From positions 372,001-436,000 of the forward strand of contig NZ_JALJRY010000004.1 in the NCBI RefSeq assembly GCF_024519455.1: a stretch of DNA of 64,000 nt, in the 5' to 3' direction. Below, piece by piece: positions 61,236 to 64,000 of this stretch (positions are counted from its first letter, which is position 1; every line of letters begins with the position of its first letter). The position numbers and the translations under genes are program-made. The stretch comes from Streptomyces sp. STR69. GTDB taxonomy: Bacteria; Actinomycetota; Actinomycetes; Streptomycetales; Streptomycetaceae. The notes beneath the pieces were generated by a model. The model was given only the letters and a program-made list of their open reading frames with translations. It made no database searches and was not told where the DNA came from.

Positions 61236-62523
61236 CGTCGTCCTCCTCGGCATACGGGCGGGGCCTCCGCCGTTGACCGTCCTGGTCTCCCGAGATGCTC
61301 AGCCGGAAGCGCGGGGCGGTGGGGCCGGGAAGTGCAGGTCCCGGGTTCTGTTTGAGGTACTGGACCGCCGCCCACTGCACGACGTGCGGCAGCAGCACGC
61401 CACAGGACTCGTGGTCGGGAATGCCCCGGACGGCGGGTCTGCAGGCCTGGCGCCCCTGGTTCATCTTCTGCGGCAGGATCGCCTCCGTCGCCGCCGACAG
61501 TTCGTCCTCCGCCGCCTCGCTGTCGGGATCGTCGCGGTTCCACGGCACGACGAGCGCGGTCGCCGGCCGGTGGCTCCGGTCGAACTCGGCCAGTCCCGCC
61601 CGGTGTTCGGGATCGCGCAGCGTCCAGCGGTCGAGCAGCATCACCTCGGGTCCGTCGGGCGGTCCCGCGTCGGCGGTCGTGCCGGGGTCGAACGCCCTGA
61701 CGTCGGGCCGGTAGTCCAGGCGTTCGGCGATCTCGGCGGCAACGCTCGCGAGCGGTTTGGCGGACTCCGGGTGGTAGGGATTCCAGTGGAGTGGCGAGCG
61801 GCCGTAGTAGGAGTGCGTGCGCCCGTCCGGAATTCGGTCCACCGATTGCGCGGCGACGGTGATCCGCAGGGTCCGCCGGGTGTTCAGCGGCTCGAAGGCG
61901 TTCGGCAGGTGCCTCAGTGGTGTGTCGCCGCCACGCTCCACGATGACGTCCTCGCCGACCTTGACGATGCGCTGGGCGAGTTCCATCACCGCCTTCTGGT
62001 AGGCACCGCGGAACGAACTGACCTTGATGAGTCCGTACAGCCCGTACTCGCGGTAGCGGTCGCCCAGTTCGGGATGCGTGTACTGCAAGTCCTTGACGCT
62101 GTCCGGCAGTCGATGGGTGGGGACGGGCGTCCACAGGGCCGGCACCACCGCGCTGGGGGCGGTGGTGCGCTCCCCGGTGCGACGGCGCGCGGCGCGGCGG
62201 CCGAAAGCAGTCCATTCCCGACCGCACCAGGTACTGCGGAAGTAGCGGGGCGAGTACAACGGTACGAACACCCTGCAGCCGGCGAGCGAACCTTCGAGCT
62301 CTTCCGTCCAGACCTCCCCGGCACGCATCGAACGGTCCATGAACCCCGCGGGACCGCCGTCCGTGTCCGCCATCTCCCGTATGTGGCCGCGCAGATCACG
62401 GAAGAATCGGTGGACCCACATGTCCGGGTCGGGCTCGTCGAAGTCGTCTCGGGGCGAGTGGGCGTAGCTCAGGAAGAAATACGGGGCGGCACTCTCCACC
62501 CCTAATGGTTCCATCCGCTCCAC
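61222..62523 (-). CDS. fxsC: FxsC, TIR-like protein of the FxSxx-COOH system
   Basis: 433 residues. The N-terminal TIR-like domain reads PYFFLSYAHSPRDDFDEPD, ELEGSLAGCRVFVPLYSPRY and STWCGREWTAF. The rest is the FxsC-type C-terminal region with YYGRSPLHWNPYHPES and ALVVPWNRDD; the tail is acidic. The function is unknown, but the gene is a marker of these RiPP loci. Start is GTG 62523 or ATG 62514. Leu7 is TTA (62503-62505). Its 3' end overlaps fxsT by 14 bases. Confidence 0.87.
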   Translation of the reverse strand: MERMEPLGVESAAPYFFLSYAHSPRDDFDEPDPDMWVHRFFRDLRGHIREMADTDGGPAGFMDRSMRAGEVWTEELEGSLAGCRVFVPLYSPRYFRSTWCGREWTAFGRRAARRRTGERTTAPSAVVPALWTPVPTHRLPDSVKDLQYTHPELGDRYREYGLYGLIKVSSFRGAYQKAVMELAQRIVKVGEDVIVERGGDTPLRHLPNAFEPLNTRRTLRITVAAQSVDRIPDGRTHSYYGRSPLHWNPYHPESAKPLASVAAEIAERLDYRPDVRAFDPGTTADAGPPDGPEVMLLDRWTLRDPEHRAGLAEFDRSHRPATALVVPWNRDDPDSEAAEDELSAATEAILPQKMNQGRQACRPAVRGIPDHESCGVLLPHVVQWAAVQYLKQNPGPALPGPTAPRFRLSISGDQDGQRRRPRPYAEEDDDDQP

Positions 62524-62553
62524 ACGATCCCCCGATCCCCCATGCGTGGAGAC

Positions 62554-63390
62554 TCAGTGTAGGAATCCGACAGCGTTTTGTGACTGGTTCGCCTCATGCG
62601 GGCGAGGGCGATTTCCGGACAGCCATCCGACGGCGAACTCCACCGCCGCTCTCAGCGGCAGCAGCCGGGCGTCTGCGTGGCCGAGCCGGTCGTGCCGCAG
62701 GGCGGGGGAAGCGAGTGCCGCGTCGTGAGCCTCGTACGCCGCGCCCAGTGCGCCGAAGTCGCTGTCGTCCAGGTCGACGTCCTTGTACGAGGTCCAGACG
62801 CGCCGCCCGTCGCGCAGGACCACGCAGCGGTACTCCCGGCGGGGCGGGTCCGCGATCCGGTACTCCGCGAGATGGAAAGCGCTGCACACCTCGTAGCCGA
62901 CGCCGACCAGCAGCACCTGGGCACGGGCCGCGAACAGCCGGGCCAGGGGCGAGCTCTCCCCCAGATGGCACTCCTCGTCGTGATCGGCCATCAGTTCCGC
63001 CGCCCGGGCTCCCACAGCGGCGAACGACGTCTGGGGATGTGCGCTGCGCACCGCGTCCCGTCTGCGACGCACCGTCTCCGCCAGCCACCCCATGCCCTGC
63101 GAGGCCGTCCGCGCCGGGTCGAACGGCGGCATGTCCCTTTCGTGGGACGCTCGCTGACGGTCCGTCATCCCGCGGACCCGCTGTCGGTAGGCGGGCGAGG
63201 AGTCGGAGTTGCCTGCGGTGAACGTGGGGACGACCAGCGTTCCGTCCCGGCCGAGAGCGTCGAGCAGGGCACCGGGCAGCGAGTCGGCGACCGGGCCGAC
63301 CCGGCGCGACGACGCGTGCACCAGCAACGTCGCCCCGGGCCTGACACCGAGGGCTTCGAGGCCGTCCGATAACGGCCGGGGCCCTCTCAC
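62554..63390 (-). CDS. AAC(3)-family N-acetyltransferase in the FxSxx operon
   Basis: 278 residues of the aminoglycoside 3-N-acetyltransferase fold: LLVHASSRRVGPV, GTLVVPTFTAGNS, RSAHPQTSFAAVG, and HLGESSPLARL with the conserved histidine and glutamate. Members of this family that lie in biosynthetic loci often acetylate substrates other than aminoglycosides. Here it is cotranslated with the FxsB-type gene (GTGA overlap) and 30 bp before fxsC, so it may modify the peptide product or give self-protection. Leu7 is TTA (63370-63372). Confidence 0.87.
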   Translation of the reverse strand: MRGPRPLSDGLEALGVRPGATLLVHASSRRVGPVADSLPGALLDALGRDGTLVVPTFTAGNSDSSPAYRQRVRGMTDRQRASHERDMPPFDPARTASQGMGWLAETVRRRRDAVRSAHPQTSFAAVGARAAELMADHDEECHLGESSPLARLFAARAQVLLVGVGYEVCSAFHLAEYRIADPPRREYRCVVLRDGRRVWTSYKDVDLDDSDFGALGAAYEAHDAALASPALRHDRLGHADARLLPLRAAVEFAVGWLSGNRPRPHEANQSQNAVGFLH

Positions 63391-64000
63391 CGGCCCCGCC
63401 GCATGCCGTCGACGAACCGTCGTCCGAGCACCGTGAGCGAACCGACCGCCGCGAGTTCCTCCAGCCGGGCGTTCGTCCGCCGAGCCGACCCGGCGGTCGG
63501 CCGCAGCGCCTCGGTCGCCACGCGGGCGTACAGGTCGGCGAGCAGAATCCCGGTGTGCGTGTCCGCCTCGTCATACAGGTCGCACACGTCGAGCACGGCG
63601 TCCAGGAGACCGAGGCGGAAGGCGCGCACCAGATCGACGGCGAGCCGCACCGGATCGCTGCTCAACGCGACTCCGAGGCCCGCGAATCCCCCTCCCGGGG
63701 AGACACCGTCCGGATCCGCGGCACCGACGAGTGGTGTCACCACCCGCACACCGGCCGCCATTCCGGAGGCCACCCCCGGCAGCGTCTTGCGGATCAACTC
63801 CCATGCCTGCGGGAGCAGATGCCGCCACTCCTCGATCTCCTCGTCCGTCAACCGCCCGCGGACGGGCCGGTCGTAGCAGTCGCGGTACGGGTCGACATCG
63901 TCCAGTGCCACGTCGAGGCCGTCGGCCCGCAGCCGTCGCAGGTGCTCCCAGCCGGGTGCGCCGACGCGGATCCGGTCACCGGTCAACTCCACTGTCGCCG
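63387..64000 (-). CDS. FxsB/HExxH-domain protein, C-terminal part (5' end outside window)
   Basis: The frame is open to the right edge. About 204 residues are visible, including RADGLDVALDDVDPYRDCYD, WRHLLPQAWELI, and SDPVRLAVDLVRAFRLGLLD. They resemble the HExxH-motif domain that follows or is fused to the FxsB radical-SAM/SPASM maturase in FxSxx-COOH loci. Where that family normally has LVHEFQH, this protein reads LVRAFRL, so the metal-binding HExxH seems lost. The radical-SAM part, if fused, and the FxsA precursor would lie beyond the window. The C-terminal GTGA overlap couples it to the acetyltransferase. Confidence 0.65.
   Translation of the reverse strand, partial: ATVELTGDRIRVGAPGWEHLRRLRADGLDVALDDVDPYRDCYDRPVRGRLTDEEIEEWRHLLPQAWELIRKTLPGVASGMAAGVRVVTPLVGAADPDGVSPGGGFAGLGVALSSDPVRLAVDLVRAFRLGLLDAVLDVCDLYDEADTHTGILLADLYARVATEALRPTAGSARRTNARLEELAAVGSLTVLGRRFVDGMRRGR

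Overview
The window is high-GC actinobacterial DNA and almost certainly a Streptomyces chromosome. Coding regions show strong third-position G/C bias, GTG starts are common, and many genes are joined by ATGA/GTGA overlaps. Other genus-typical traits are twin-arginine secreted enzymes, a DasR-type site before a chitinase, a sugar ABC transporter without its own ATPase, and rare TTA (bldA-type) codons. No rRNA, tRNA or CRISPR array was found.

Layout. 1-5.7 kb: the end of an MMPL exporter, a NarL-type two-component pair, a secreted SGNH hydrolase, and a second response regulator with a degenerate receiver. 5.7-9.5 kb: a long non-coding stretch, a secreted Asp-box/ricin-lectin protein, and a scarred zone with an IS21 transposase remnant and a perfect 42-bp palindrome. 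9.5-19.6 kb: a divergent catabolic module. SDR dehydrogenase and L-fuconate dehydratase genes are on the minus strand. On the plus strand are a FadR/GntR regulator, a FAH-family hydrolase, an aldo/keto reductase and a fuconolactonase, followed without a gap by larA, larB, larC and larE. Together they encode non-phosphorylating L-fucose oxidation to pyruvate plus L-lactate, linked to a nickel-pincer hydroxyacid racemase and its complete cofactor pathway. 19.8-21.8 kb: a cysteine/histidine-rich orphan protein, an IS5-family remnant and a VOC protein.

21.9-28.3 kb: a polyamine-type ABC transporter operon, a divergent GntR regulator with a soluble cache-domain protein, and an MmyB-like ligand-binding protein. 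28.5-33.7 kb: an XRE-type regulator, an alpha/beta hydrolase, a small protein, a phosphopantetheinyl transferase overlapping a metallophosphoesterase, and an ATP-grasp protein. 33.8-56.1 kb: a glycan-degradation region. It holds a GH18 chitinase, a sulfotransferase, GH29 alpha-L-fucosidase, GH38 alpha-mannosidase, a GH4 glycosidase, a DeoR repressor, a PfkB kinase, a sugar ABC transporter (binding protein and two permeases), an NPP-type phosphodiesterase, GH2 beta-galactosidase, a Tat-exported metallophosphoesterase with a LamG-like tail, a Tat-exported PHP phosphoesterase, and a secreted orphan. The cytoplasmic fucosidase could feed the fucose-oxidation module.

56.3-64 kb: an alpha/beta hydrolase, then a minus-strand FxSxx-COOH (radical-SAM RiPP) operon entering from the right edge. 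It comprises the C-terminal end of an FxsB/HExxH-type protein whose HExxH motif appears lost, an AAC(3)-family acetyltransferase, the TIR-like FxsC, and a 1351-residue ParA/TIR-like/NB-ARC/TPR protein. Three of these genes and the two genes facing them each carry one TTA codon, and I found none elsewhere in the window, which suggests developmental (bldA) control of this end.
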